NCBI GenBank assembly: GCA_029858935.1
Contig: JAOUEA010000003.1
Coordinates: 1-34,429, forward strand
Source of the DNA: Actinomycetota bacterium
Lineage (GTDB): Bacteria; Actinomycetota; UBA4738; HRBIN12
Direction: 5' to 3'
DNA length: 34,429 nucleotides
The position numbers and the translations under genes are program-made. This document shows, piece after piece, positions 8,440-16,264 of the stretch. Under the pieces are notes generated by a model that saw nothing but the letters and a program-made list of their open reading frames with translations, was not told the DNA's origin and searched no databases. Each line of letters starts with the position of its first letter. The stretch's first letter is position 1.

Positions 8440-8515
8440 CGCGCCCGACGGGCTTCGATCCCGCGATCTCCGCCTTGACAGGGCGGTGAGGACGGCCGGA
8501 CTCCTCTACGGGCGC
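8440..8515 (-). tRNA. tRNA-Asp (GTC), unusual T-loop
   Basis: The minus strand folds into a full cloverleaf: acceptor GCGCCCG/CGGGCGC, T8-A9, D-stem GAGG/CCTC with an 11-nt loop containing GG, anticodon stem CCGCC/GGCGG with loop CTGTCAA (anticodon GTC), variable AGATC, T-stem GCGGG/CCCGT, and discriminator G73 as expected for Asp. No CCA is encoded. The T-loop reads ATCGAAG, so position 54 is A instead of the near-universal T, and position 60 is G. The neighbouring Glu and Lys tRNAs have the normal TTCGAAT loop. Confidence 0.85.
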
Positions 8516-8571
8516 ACGTGGTGTTCCTGTTGTCATGGCGCCGCGCGTCGAGTACTCGACGTTCGGAACCG

Positions 8572-8644
8572 TGCCCCCAACGGGATTCGAACCCGTGCTT
8601 CCGCCTTGAAAGGGCGGCGTCCTAGGCCGCTAGACGATGGGGGC
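8572..8644 (-). tRNA. tRNA-Glu (TTC)
   Basis: A canonical cloverleaf on the minus strand: acceptor GCCCCCA/TGGGGGC, anticodon loop CTTTCAA (anticodon TTC) on a CCGCC/GGCGG stem, T-loop TTCGAAT, discriminator A. No CCA is encoded. It lies 56 nt upstream of tRNA-Asp on the same strand and is probably co-transcribed with it. Confidence 0.95.
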
Positions 8645-8818
8645 GAAGGTGCTCCTCCAGCAGGGTAGCGGCCCCGAGGGCAGCCGACAGAGTATAGCCA
8701 CGGCCTCGAGCCTGGCCACGGCGTGGCGCGACGCCTCGCTGGTGGCACGGCCGCGTGACGATGAGATCGACACACAGACGCTCAACTCGAACGGCGCCCG
8801 CGCCGAACACTTCCTGTG

Positions 8819-8983
8819 ATGAGGCTCGTGCTGGAGTGGCTCGGTCTGGTGCGCCCCGATCCGGCTCGCAAAGAGCCGGTGGCGGTGCCCGCCTGGGCCC
8901 CCTACGCCGTCGCAGCGGTCATCGCCCTGACGGCGACGGGCTCGGTGGCGCTCCTGCGCCTCATCCTCGGCGCACGCGCCTGA
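8819..8983 (+). CDS. Possible small single-pass membrane protein (54 aa)
   Basis: The ATG at 8819 opens 54 codons. The product has a short basic/acidic N-terminus (MRLVLEWLGLVRPDPARKE), then a hydrophobic segment from about residue 24 to 50 (WAPYAVAAVIALTATGSVAL), which would span the membrane once, and a basic tail. No clear ribosome site precedes it. Its last 23 nt overlap the end of the convergent DUF192-like gene. Unknown function; it may not be expressed. Confidence 0.4.
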   Translation: MRLVLEWLGLVRPDPARKEPVAVPAWAPYAVAAVIALTATGSVALLRLILGARA

Positions 8984-9377
8984 GCGTCGACGGTGCTTCC
9001 CCGCGCCGACGCTCAGGCGGCGCCAACGGCTCGAACCGATCACCGAGCCGAACGTCGGCGTCGACCCGGCACTCCACGATGTGGCGCACCCGAACCCGCG
9101 GCAGCAACACGCGTCGGGGCTCGAGTGCCTTGATGAACACGACGACGAGTTCGCCGTCGAGGCCGACGATCGAGATCGGGAACCGCATGCCGAACGTGTG
9201 CACGGACCGGCATCGCTCGAACAGCATGCCGTGACGGGGGGAGGGCCACGATCGACCTCGGGCGCCTCGAACGCGCTCGGTCCTCGAGGTCGGCACGTCG
9301 ATCGCCCAGACGCTGCCGCGGGGCCCGACGAACGGGGTGCGCACCATGCGCCGAACGCTATCGGTGGTCGCCGACAC
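8961..9377 (-). CDS. DUF192-like protein
   Basis: A 138-aa protein whose central part (about residues 48-115) fits the DUF192 pattern: a GMLFERC segment, a TFGMRFPISIVGLDGELV core in place of the usual MWMxNT-ipLDvvFld, then a run ending VRHIVECRVDADVRLGDRF, matching the family's vLEvpaG-x-gD end. The family is often secreted or lipid-anchored, but no signal peptide is visible here. The function of DUF192 is unknown. The start at 9377 lies only 4 nt below tRNA-Lys on the same strand, so the gene may be read through from the tRNA promoter. An internal ATG at 9344 is a possible alternative start. Confidence 0.65.
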   Translation of the reverse strand: MSATTDSVRRMVRTPFVGPRGSVWAIDVPTSRTERVRGARGRSWPSPRHGMLFERCRSVHTFGMRFPISIVGLDGELVVVFIKALEPRRVLLPRVRVRHIVECRVDADVRLGDRFEPLAPPERRRGEAPSTLRRVRRG

Positions 9378-9381
9378 CGAG

Positions 9382-9456
9382 TGGGCCCGGCAGGATTCGA
9401 ACCTGCGACACGAGGGTTAAAAGCCCCCTGCTCTAACCGGGCTGAGCTACGGGCCC
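9382..9456 (-). tRNA. tRNA-Lys (TTT)
   Basis: A complete cloverleaf on the minus strand: acceptor GGGCCCG/CGGGCCC, D-stem GCTC/GAGC, anticodon loop CTTTTAA (anticodon TTT) on a GGGGG/CCCTC stem with one G-T pair, T-stem GCAGG/CCTGC with loop TTCGAAT, discriminator A. No CCA is encoded. Confidence 0.95.
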
Positions 9457-9485
9457 TTCGGTCAGGGCAGTCTAGGTCGGCGCGA

Positions 9486-11267
9486 TCACAGCGGCCACGA
9501 CAGCGGGATGAACACGGTGGCCACGACGATCATCAGGATCGTGAGCGGCACTCCAACCCGGGCGAAGTCGCCGAACCGATAGCCGCCCATGCCGTAGACC
9601 ATCGTGTTGGTCTGGTAGCCGATCGGCGTGAGGAACGACGACGACGCGCCGATCGCGACCGCGATCGCGACCGGGTGGGTGTCGATGCCGGCCTGCTGAG
9701 CGGCGGCGACCGCGATCGGGAACATCAGCACCGCCGCCGCGTTGTTCGTGATCAGCTCGGTGAGGATCACCGTCGCGATCAGGATGCCGACGATCAGCCC
9801 CAGGTCACCTGCCGAGTCGAACGCGCCGATCAACTTGGTGGCGATCTCGTTCGCAAGCCCGCTCGCCGACATCGCAGCCCCGACGCCGAAGCTCGCGGCG
9901 ATCAGCACGATCACGTTGAGATCGATCGACTGTCGGGCTTCGTACGGCGTGAGCACCCGGAAGACCACGAGCGCGATCGCTGCCAGCAGCGAGGCTTCCA
10001 GGATGTCGAGCAGTCCGAACGCGACGGTGGCGAACAACACCACGGTGACGATGCCGACGATCGGGGACTTCTCGCGGCGGGGCGGGAGCTCGCCGTCGAG
10101 GGGTGCCACCACGAGGAAGTCGGGCTCGTCCCGCCATCGCGTGACGAAATCGGCCCCTGCGAGCACGAGCAACACGTCGCCGGGCCGCAGGACGATGCCT
10201 CCGAGCTTGCCGGGCAAGCGTTCGCCGGCCCGGTGGACGGCGACGACCGCGCCTGCGTATCTCGCCCTGAACCCGACATCCTTCAACGTGGAATTCGCGA
10301 GGGGGGACGAGTCGGCCACGACCGCCTCGAAGAAGCGCCGCGTCACCGCCTGTGTGTCTGCGGGGAAATGCGCTTGCTCCGCTGAACGCAGGCCGGGCAG
10401 ACGCTGCAGGTCGAGCATCCTGGCGACGTTGCCGGCGAAGGTGAGGCGATCGTCGCCCTCCAGGGTCTCCTCGGGACCGACCGGGGCCCGCATGCTTCCA
10501 TCGCGTTCGAGTCCCACGAGGTAGACGCCCTCGAGATTGCGGAGCCCCGCGCCTGCCACGCTCTTGCCCGCGAGCGCCCCGCCGTCCTCGACGACCATCT
10601 CCACCGTGAACTCCCGCGATCCCTCGCGGATGCCCTCGCTCGGCGCCTGGCGGGTCGGGAGCAGCCGGGGCGCAAGCAGGATCAGCATGCCGACGCCGAC
10701 CACCGCGAGCGGCAGGCTCACTTTGGTGATCTCGAACAGGCCGAGCGGTTCGGAGCCCGACTCCTCGAGCAGCCCGGAGACGACCAGGTTCGTCGAGGTG
10801 CCGATCAACGTGAGCACCCCGCCGAGGATCGCGGCGAAGCTGATCGGGATCAGATAGGGAGACGGCGAGCGCCCCGCACGGCGCGCCCACGCCACGACGT
10901 TGGGGGCGATCATTGCCACGATCGGGGTGTTGTTCAGGAACGCCGAGGACAGCGCCGTGGGAACGAGCACACGGGTCAACACCGTGCGATCGGACAGCTC
11001 GCCGCCCCCGGCCCCGAGGATGCGGAAGGTCAGCCGCTCGAGCGCACCGGTCTTCTCCACGGCCGCGGCCAGCACATAGAGAGCGGCCACCGTGATCGGC
11101 GCGGGGTTCGAGAACCCGGAAAACGCTTCCTCAGGCTCGATGACGCCCGCCACAAGCAACGTGATCGCAGCACCGAGCACAGCCAGCGGCGGCGACAGGC
11201 GTTCGGTGGCAAGCACCGCCACGAGCGCCATCACGACCGCGAGGGTGAACCAGGCTTCCCACGTCAT
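9486..11267 (-). CDS. SLC13/DASS-family permease with two TrkA-C (RCK_C) domains
   Basis: A 593-aa inner-membrane transporter. The two inverted halves each carry the family's substrate/sodium motif: SAFLNNTPIVAM followed by GTSTNLVVSGL in the first, and LITNNAAAVLMFPIAVA followed by GYQTNTMVYG in the second. Between them (about residues 215-380) lie two soluble segments with the TrkA-C form (GKSVAGAGLRNLEGVYLVGL and a second copy ending VLLVLAGADF). This layout is common in bacterial permeases predicted to move sulfate, dicarboxylates or other anions; the substrate is not decidable. It is last in a same-strand run with nadE upstream (36-nt gap), so it may be co-transcribed. Confidence 0.88.
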   Translation of the reverse strand: MTWEAWFTLAVVMALVAVLATERLSPPLAVLGAAITLLVAGVIEPEEAFSGFSNPAPITVAALYVLAAAVEKTGALERLTFRILGAGGGELSDRTVLTRVLVPTALSSAFLNNTPIVAMIAPNVVAWARRAGRSPSPYLIPISFAAILGGVLTLIGTSTNLVVSGLLEESGSEPLGLFEITKVSLPLAVVGVGMLILLAPRLLPTRQAPSEGIREGSREFTVEMVVEDGGALAGKSVAGAGLRNLEGVYLVGLERDGSMRAPVGPEETLEGDDRLTFAGNVARMLDLQRLPGLRSAEQAHFPADTQAVTRRFFEAVVADSSPLANSTLKDVGFRARYAGAVVAVHRAGERLPGKLGGIVLRPGDVLLVLAGADFVTRWRDEPDFLVVAPLDGELPPRREKSPIVGIVTVVLFATVAFGLLDILEASLLAAIALVVFRVLTPYEARQSIDLNVIVLIAASFGVGAAMSASGLANEIATKLIGAFDSAGDLGLIVGILIATVILTELITNNAAAVLMFPIAVAAAQQAGIDTHPVAIAVAIGASSSFLTPIGYQTNTMVYGMGGYRFGDFARVGVPLTILMIVVATVFIPLSWPL

Positions 11268-11303
11268 GGGCCAGACCCTACTGGCGCTGGTCGCACGGGC
11301 GGC

Positions 11304-12926
11304 TCAGCCCGCATAGCGGTTCGTGATGGGCATTCGCCGGTCGCGCCCGAACGCCTTGGGGGTGATCTTCACGCCGGGCGCGGCCTGCCGCCGCTTGTAC
11401 TCGGTGCGGTCGATCATGCTCACGACGCGTTCGGCCAGCCCGCGATCGAACCCGGTCGACACCATGTCGTCGACCCCGAGGTCGCTCTCGACGTAAGCCT
11501 CGATCACCGGGTCGAGCTCGTCGTAGGGCGGCAGCGAGTCGGTGTCCTTCTGATCGAGACGGAGCTCGGCGCTGGGGGGCTTGGTGATCGTGCGTTCGGG
11601 GATCGGCGGTGTTTCGCCACGTTCGGCTGCCGTCGCGTTCCGCCTGTCGGCCAGCTCGTAGACGAGGGTCTTGGGAACGTCCTTGATCGGCGCGAACCCT
11701 CCCGCCATATCGCCGTAGAGGGTGGAATAGCCCACGGCATATTCGCTCTTGTTGCCCGTCGCGAGCACGATCGAGCCGAACTTGTTCGACAGTGCCATCA
11801 GCAGGGTGCCCCTGATGCGCGCCTGCAGGTTCTCTTCCGTGACGTCGTCGGGGTGTCCCGCGAAGACCTCCGCGAGCGCGTAGCGGTAGGCGTCGAAGGT
11901 GCCGGTGATGCCGATCGTGTCGAGGCGGATGCCGAGGCGCTTCGCGCAGTCGACCGCATCGTCGAGGCTCTCGGTCGACGAGAAAGGCGACGGCATCGCG
12001 AGTCCCCGAACCGAGTCGGCGCCGAGTGCGTCGACGGCCAGCGTGGCGGTGAGCGCAGAGTCGATGCCTCCCGAGAGCCCGAGCACGGCCTCACGGAAGC
12101 CGTTCTTGCGCACGTAGTCGCCGAGCCCGAGCACCAGGGCTCGCCAGACCTCGTCGGCGTCGTCGACGGGCCAGGCCTCACGCGGCTCGGCGAACGATGT
12201 TCCGCCGTGGAGATCGACGATCAGCAGGTCCTCGGAAAACATCGAGGCTCGTTGTCTGACCGAGCCGTCGGGGCCGACCAGCATGGAGCCTCCGTCGAAG
12301 ACCAGCTCGTCCTGCCCTCCGACGGCGTTGATGTAGGCGATCCAGGCGCCGGTCTCGCGAGCGCGGTCGCGAAGGATATCGGCCCGTTCCTCGCGCTTGC
12401 CTCTGTGGTACGGGGAACCGTTGATGTTCACGATCAGGGGCACCCCGGCATAGCGGGCGAATGGGACGCCGGCGTGCCAGGCGTCCTCGCATACGGAGAG
12501 CCCGCACGTGAGCCCTCCGGCTTCGATGCGCACGGCCTGAGTGCCGGGCACGAAATACCGGCGCTCGTCGAACACGCCGAAGTTCGGCAGTTGCACCTTG
12601 TGGTAGCGGGTCTCCACGGTGCCGTCGCGCAACAGGGCCGCCGCGTTGTGGAGGCCGACCTCGGATCGATCGACGAACCCGACCACGACCGGACACGTGG
12701 TGGCGGTGCGCCGCGCGAGGGCATCGAGCGCCTCGAGGCCTTCTCGCACGAATTCGGGCCGAAGCACGAGGTCCTCCGGTGGATAGCCGGTGATCGCGAG
12801 CTCAGGGAAGGCGATCAGGTCGGCACCTGCCTTGGTCGCATCGTCGGCCATCGCCGCCATGCGATCCACGTTGCCGGTCAGATCGCCGACCGTGAGGTTC
12901 ACCTGCCCGAGCGCGAGGCGCGACAT
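11304..12926 (-). CDS. nadE: Glutamine-dependent NAD+ synthetase
   Basis: A 540-aa enzyme that makes NAD+ from nicotinic acid adenine dinucleotide and ATP, using ammonia released from glutamine. The N-terminal nitrilase-type glutaminase domain has the Glu-Lys-Cys triad at E42 (FPELAITGYPPEDL), K110 (YHKVQLPNFGVFDE) and C146 (SVCEDAWH). The synthetase domain has the ATP pyrophosphatase loop SGGIDSA from S285, a conserved LATGNKSEYAVGYSTLYGD segment, and the C-terminal YKRRQAAPGVKIT motif. It is shorter than the mycobacterial form (about 680 aa) and like the 540-570-aa bacterial form. Its position downstream of glnA2 links a glutamine consumer to a glutamine-synthetase-type gene. Confidence 0.95.
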   Translation of the reverse strand: MSRLALGQVNLTVGDLTGNVDRMAAMADDATKAGADLIAFPELAITGYPPEDLVLRPEFVREGLEALDALARRTATTCPVVVGFVDRSEVGLHNAAALLRDGTVETRYHKVQLPNFGVFDERRYFVPGTQAVRIEAGGLTCGLSVCEDAWHAGVPFARYAGVPLIVNINGSPYHRGKREERADILRDRARETGAWIAYINAVGGQDELVFDGGSMLVGPDGSVRQRASMFSEDLLIVDLHGGTSFAEPREAWPVDDADEVWRALVLGLGDYVRKNGFREAVLGLSGGIDSALTATLAVDALGADSVRGLAMPSPFSSTESLDDAVDCAKRLGIRLDTIGITGTFDAYRYALAEVFAGHPDDVTEENLQARIRGTLLMALSNKFGSIVLATGNKSEYAVGYSTLYGDMAGGFAPIKDVPKTLVYELADRRNATAAERGETPPIPERTITKPPSAELRLDQKDTDSLPPYDELDPVIEAYVESDLGVDDMVSTGFDRGLAERVVSMIDRTEYKRRQAAPGVKITPKAFGRDRRMPITNRYAG

Positions 12927-12987
12927 GAGGGAAGCCTACGCGAGGGCTCTCGCGACGGAGGCCCAGAGCGAAGGCGCGACGCTCGCC

Positions 12988-13461
12988 CTACTCGGTGCCC
13001 CCGATGTCGACGTTGTACGCCTCCCAGACGAGGTCGGCGCCCTTCTGCCGATGGCGGATCACCGTGCCGATGAACCGTTGCAGGTCGTCCCTCGCGTCTT
13101 CGAGCGGCCACTCCGGTCCGCCGATCGTCGCCCGCTCGAGGCGCGTCACCATCTCCTGAACCTTCTCGGCGATGCCCGGATGTTCGTCCTTCAGCCGTCG
13201 CACCGTGCCGTCGAGCCTGGGCGCCCGCATGATGATCTCTTCGTAGAGCCCACCCGGCTTCTCGGTGACCATGACGTGCTGTTCGAACGCGTCGCGGACC
13301 CCGATCACCTCCTTGGTCACCAGCGCGGTCCACTCGGGGATGCGCCGGGCGGCGGGCGAGGAGATGGCGATCTCCAGGTGCACGAGGGCATCGTGCAGGG
13401 TGGCACGGCGCCGCTTCGCCTCTGAGAGCGCCGGGGTGAGATCGTCGTGGTCGGGAGCCAT
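12988..13461 (-). CDS. Hemerythrin-like (HHE) four-helix protein, function unknown
   Basis: A 157-aa, helix-rich soluble protein. Histidines and acids fall in the order H28 (VHLE), H62 with E67 (FEQHVMVTE), H94 (DEHPGI), and H137 with E147 (IRHRQKGADLVWEAY), which fits the metal-ligand pattern of hemerythrin-like HHE domains. The link is by pattern only. I chose the ATG at 13461 over a TTG 45 nt upstream because the extension is poor in conserved-looking residues; neither has a good ribosome site. It sits between glnA2 (96-nt gap) and nadE (61-nt gap) on the same strand. A role in sensing oxygen, iron or nitric oxide would be inference only. Confidence 0.6.
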   Translation of the reverse strand: MAPDHDDLTPALSEAKRRRATLHDALVHLEIAISSPAARRIPEWTALVTKEVIGVRDAFEQHVMVTEKPGGLYEEIIMRAPRLDGTVRRLKDEHPGIAEKVQEMVTRLERATIGGPEWPLEDARDDLQRFIGTVIRHRQKGADLVWEAYNVDIGGTE

Positions 13462-13532
13462 GAGGGCACGGTAGCCGAGCGATGCTCGCCGGAGCAAATC
13501 GCCCAATCGGCAGGTTCTTCGGCCCCCACTGG

Positions 13533-13558
13533 ACGTCTCGGCGCACGCGCCGGGGCGT
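13533..13558. terminator. Weak hairpin just after the glnA2 stop
   Basis: Two 11-nt arms (13533-13543 and 13548-13558) around a CACG loop begin at the glnA2 stop codon. On the minus-strand transcript nine of eleven positions pair. There is no U-run. It may weaken read-through into the next gene rather than stop it. Confidence 0.3.
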
Positions 13559-14886
13559 CACAGGATCGGCAGATACCGCTCCAGCTCGAACGGACTCACG
13601 TACGCCTTGAACGCGTCCCACTCCTCGCGCTTGTTCCTGATCAGGAACTCGTGCACGTGGTCGCCGAGCGCCTCCCGGAGCACGTCGCTTCGCTCGGCGA
13701 GATGGATCGCCTCCACGAGATCCTCGGGCAGCGACCTGATACCGGCTGTCGCTCGTTCGTCGTCGGTCATCTCGTAGATGTTGTTGCTCGCCTCGGGTGG
13801 AAGCTCGTACTCGCGCTCGATGCCATCGAGACCCGCTGCGAGCATGGCCGCGAAGGCGAGATACGGGTTGCAGGCCGGGTCGGGGGAGCGGTACTCGACA
13901 CGCGTGGCCTCTTCCTTGCCCGGCTTGTACTGGGGCACGCGAACGAGCGCCGAGCGATTGCGGCGCGCCCAACAGACGTAGACGGGCGCCTCGTAGCCGG
14001 GCACGAGTCGCTTGTAGGAGTTCACCCACTGGTTGGTGAGCAACGTGATCTCGGGGCCGTGGCGCAACAGCCCGGCGATGTAGCGCTTCGCCGTGACGGA
14101 CAGGTGGTACTCGTCGCTCGCGTCGAAGAACGCGTTGCGATCGCCCTGGAACAGCGACTGATGGGTGTGCATGCCGCTTCCATTCACGCCGGCGACCGGC
14201 TTGGGCATGAAGGTTGCGTAGATGCCGAACTCCTGCGCGACCTCCTTCACCGTGAGGCGGTAGGCCATGACGTTGTCGGCCATCGTGAGCGCGTCGGCAT
14301 AGCGCAGATCGATCTCGTGCTGGGACGGGGCGACCTCGTGGTGGACGTACTCAACCGGGATGCCCATCGATTCCAGGTACTGAACCGTGCGTTTGCGCCA
14401 GTCGGTCGCGACGTCGAGCGGTGTCTCGTCGAAGTACCCGCCGTGGTCGAGGAACGAGGGGTCGTCCGACGCCTTGAAGTAGAAGAACTCGAGCTCGGGG
14501 CCGACGTAGAACGTGAAGCCCAGGTCGGCGGCGCGCGCGAGCTGCCGCTTCAGCACGCCCCTGGGGTCGCCGTCGAACGCCACGCCTTCGGGCGTCCAGA
14601 CGTCGCAGAACATGCGGGCGACGGGGGCCTCGAGCTTCCAGGGGATGATCTGGAAGGTTGCAGGGTCGGGGAATGCGATCATGTCGGATTCCTGGATGCG
14701 GCTGAATCCCTCGATCGAGGAACCGTCGAACCCCATGCCCTCGGCGAACGCACCCTCGAGCTCCTGGCTCGTGATCGTGAACGACTTCAAGAACCCGAGC
14801 ACGTCGGTGAACCACAGCCGAACGAAGCGGATGCCGCGCTCCTCGATCGTGCGCAGCACGTATTCGGCTTCAGCGGTGGTCGCCAT
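13558..14886 (-). CDS. glnA2: Glutamine synthetase, GlnA2-like (type I, no adenylylation motif)
   Basis: A 442-aa type I glutamine synthetase-fold enzyme (glutamate + NH3 + ATP to glutamine). The N-terminal beta-grasp part includes RFVRLWFTDVLGFLKS and GFDGSSIEGF. Catalytic motifs follow: GPELEFFYF, HHEVAPSQHEIDLRYADAL, GVNGSGMHTHQSL, NQWVNSYKRLVPGYEAP, RNRSALVRVP and RVEYRSPDPACNPYLAFAAML. At the place where adenylylated enzymes have NLY(D/E)LP this one has NNIYEMTDDE, so it should not be a GlnE target. It closely resembles mycobacterial GlnA2. Some GlnA2-4 paralogues in actinobacteria act on polyamines instead, so activity is not certain. I used the ATG at 14886; the in-frame upstream codons are not family-like. 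Confidence 0.92.
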   Translation of the reverse strand: MATTAEAEYVLRTIEERGIRFVRLWFTDVLGFLKSFTITSQELEGAFAEGMGFDGSSIEGFSRIQESDMIAFPDPATFQIIPWKLEAPVARMFCDVWTPEGVAFDGDPRGVLKRQLARAADLGFTFYVGPELEFFYFKASDDPSFLDHGGYFDETPLDVATDWRKRTVQYLESMGIPVEYVHHEVAPSQHEIDLRYADALTMADNVMAYRLTVKEVAQEFGIYATFMPKPVAGVNGSGMHTHQSLFQGDRNAFFDASDEYHLSVTAKRYIAGLLRHGPEITLLTNQWVNSYKRLVPGYEAPVYVCWARRNRSALVRVPQYKPGKEEATRVEYRSPDPACNPYLAFAAMLAAGLDGIEREYELPPEASNNIYEMTDDERATAGIRSLPEDLVEAIHLAERSDVLREALGDHVHEFLIRNKREEWDAFKAYVSPFELERYLPIL

Positions 14887-14920
14887 GGGCGCAAGGGTAG
14901 GGGTGCCGGGTGTTCCTGCG

Positions 14921-14937
14921 GTTACGCGTCCGTAAAC
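14921..14937. promoter_or_regulatory. GlnR-box-like inverted repeat between glnA2 and ridA
   Basis: GTTAC-GCGTCC-GTAAAC is an inverted repeat (TTACG / CGTAA arms around CGTC) in the 58-nt spacer between the divergent starts of glnA2 and ridA. It resembles the actinobacterial GlnR box (GTnAC-n6-GaAAC), with one base of difference in spacing for the second half. It lies 35-51 nt upstream of the glnA2 start, where it could act on that promoter. A chance match is possible. Confidence 0.4.
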
Positions 14938-14944
14938 TCCCGGC

Positions 14945-15334
14945 ATGAACCAGCGCACGCGTGTGTCGTCGGGGTCGCCCTACGAGCCCGAGATCGGATT
15001 CTCGCGCGCGATCGTCGACGGGCGGCACGTGCACGTGTCCGGCACCGCACCGATCCCTCGTCAGGGGGAGCCGGTCGCACTCGATGCCTACGGGCAGGCC
15101 CATCGGTGCCTCGAGATCATCCTCGAGGCACTGCGCGAGGCGGGCGCCGAGCCCGAGCACGTCGTGCGCACGAGGACCTTCTTGGTGGATGTCGACGATT
15201 GGCGCGAGATCGGCCGAGCCCACGGCGAGGTCTTCTCGGCGGTTCGACCCGCGAGCACGATGGTGGTCGTGGCGGGCCTTCTCGATCCAGCCTGGAAAGT
15301 GGAGATCGAAGCCGACGCCCTGCTACCCGGTTGA
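14945..15334 (+). CDS. RidA family protein (Rid/YjgF/UK114)
   Basis: A 129-aa single-domain protein of the RidA superfamily, whose members hydrolyse reactive enamine/imine intermediates such as 2-aminoacrylate. Family marks are IVDGRHVHVSGTAPI, the helix QAHRCLEIILEALREAGAEPEHVVRTRTFLVDV, and the RPASTMVVVAGL segment holding the conserved active-site arginine. The C-terminus KVEIEADALLPG is typical. It is divergent from glnA2 and its last 12 nt overlap the end of convergent liuE. No good ribosome site is visible. It may belong to a non-RidA subgroup without deaminase activity. Confidence 0.85.
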   Translation: MNQRTRVSSGSPYEPEIGFSRAIVDGRHVHVSGTAPIPRQGEPVALDAYGQAHRCLEIILEALREAGAEPEHVVRTRTFLVDVDDWREIGRAHGEVFSAVRPASTMVVVAGLLDPAWKVEIEADALLPG

Positions 15335-16264
15335 CCGGTCACCCGGTCCGCGGTCGCCGGCTTCCGCGGTCGCTCCGCCGTCGACGATGTGGTTCCGCAC
15401 GACCGCAGCAGCGGCAGCGACCTTTGCGGCGTCGACGCCGTGGTCGATCCCGAGCCGGTCCAGCATCGCGCACAGCGACTCGGTGGCGAGGTTGCCCGGT
15501 GCGCCGGGCGCGAACGGGCACCCGCCGGTGCCGCCCGCCGACGAGTCGTAGGTCGAGATGCCGCGCTCGAGGCCGGCCCGCACGTTGTCGAGGGCCCGAC
15601 CCCGCGTGTCGTGCAGGTGCAGGGCGAGTCGTTCCCCGGGCAGGCGCTCGAGGAGGGCGTCGCACGCATGCCGCACGCCATCGGGCTCGGCCACACCGAT
15701 CGTGTCTCCGACCGAGATCTCGTCGCAGCCGAGGTCGATCAGCGCTTCGCAGATATCGACCACCCGCGCCGTATCGACCGCCCCCGAATACGGACAGCCG
15801 AAGGCGGTGGAGACGTAGCCACGCCTCCACCACCCGAGGGCGCCCGCACGCTCGAGCACCGGCTCGAAGGCGGCGAGCGACTCCTCGATCGACATGCCGA
15901 TGTTCCGCTTGTTGAACGCTTCGGATGCCGCGGTGAAGACCGCGACCGCGTCGGCGCCGGCATGCTCGGCGCGCTCCATGCCTCGCATGTTGGGGACGAG
16001 GACGGGGTAGCGCACGTCGGGTCGGCGCCGAACGCGAGGGAACACGTCGTCGGCGTCGGCGAGCTGGGGGATCGCGCGTGGGCTGACGAACGACGTCACC
16101 TCGACGACCGGGAGCCCCGCGTCGGCCAATGCCTCGACGAATGCGACCTTGGCGTCGGCGGGCACGAGCGCATCTTCGTTCTGCAGCCCGTCCCGGGGGC
16201 CGACCTCGACGATGCGCACGCGTGAAGGGTGGTTGCCGCGTTCCTCGTCTCGAGCTGCCGTCAC
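15323..16264 (-). CDS. liuE: Hydroxymethylglutaryl-CoA lyase
   Basis: A 313-aa TIM-barrel lyase that splits HMG-CoA into acetyl-CoA and acetoacetate, the last step of leucine breakdown. Motifs: VGPRDGLQNE at the N-terminus with the catalytic Arg-Asp, AFGCPYSG, LHLHDTRG with metal-binding histidines, and the signature loop GGTGGCPFAPGAPGN with the catalytic cysteine. The start is GTG at 16264, which overlaps the liuD stop in GTGA, preceded by GGAGGAGA. This is the last gene of the minus-strand liuB-C-D-E run and is translationally coupled to liuD. Confidence 0.93.
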   Translation of the reverse strand: MTAARDEERGNHPSRVRIVEVGPRDGLQNEDALVPADAKVAFVEALADAGLPVVEVTSFVSPRAIPQLADADDVFPRVRRRPDVRYPVLVPNMRGMERAEHAGADAVAVFTAASEAFNKRNIGMSIEESLAAFEPVLERAGALGWWRRGYVSTAFGCPYSGAVDTARVVDICEALIDLGCDEISVGDTIGVAEPDGVRHACDALLERLPGERLALHLHDTRGRALDNVRAGLERGISTYDSSAGGTGGCPFAPGAPGNLATESLCAMLDRLGIDHGVDAAKVAAAAAVVRNHIVDGGATAEAGDRGPGDRSTG

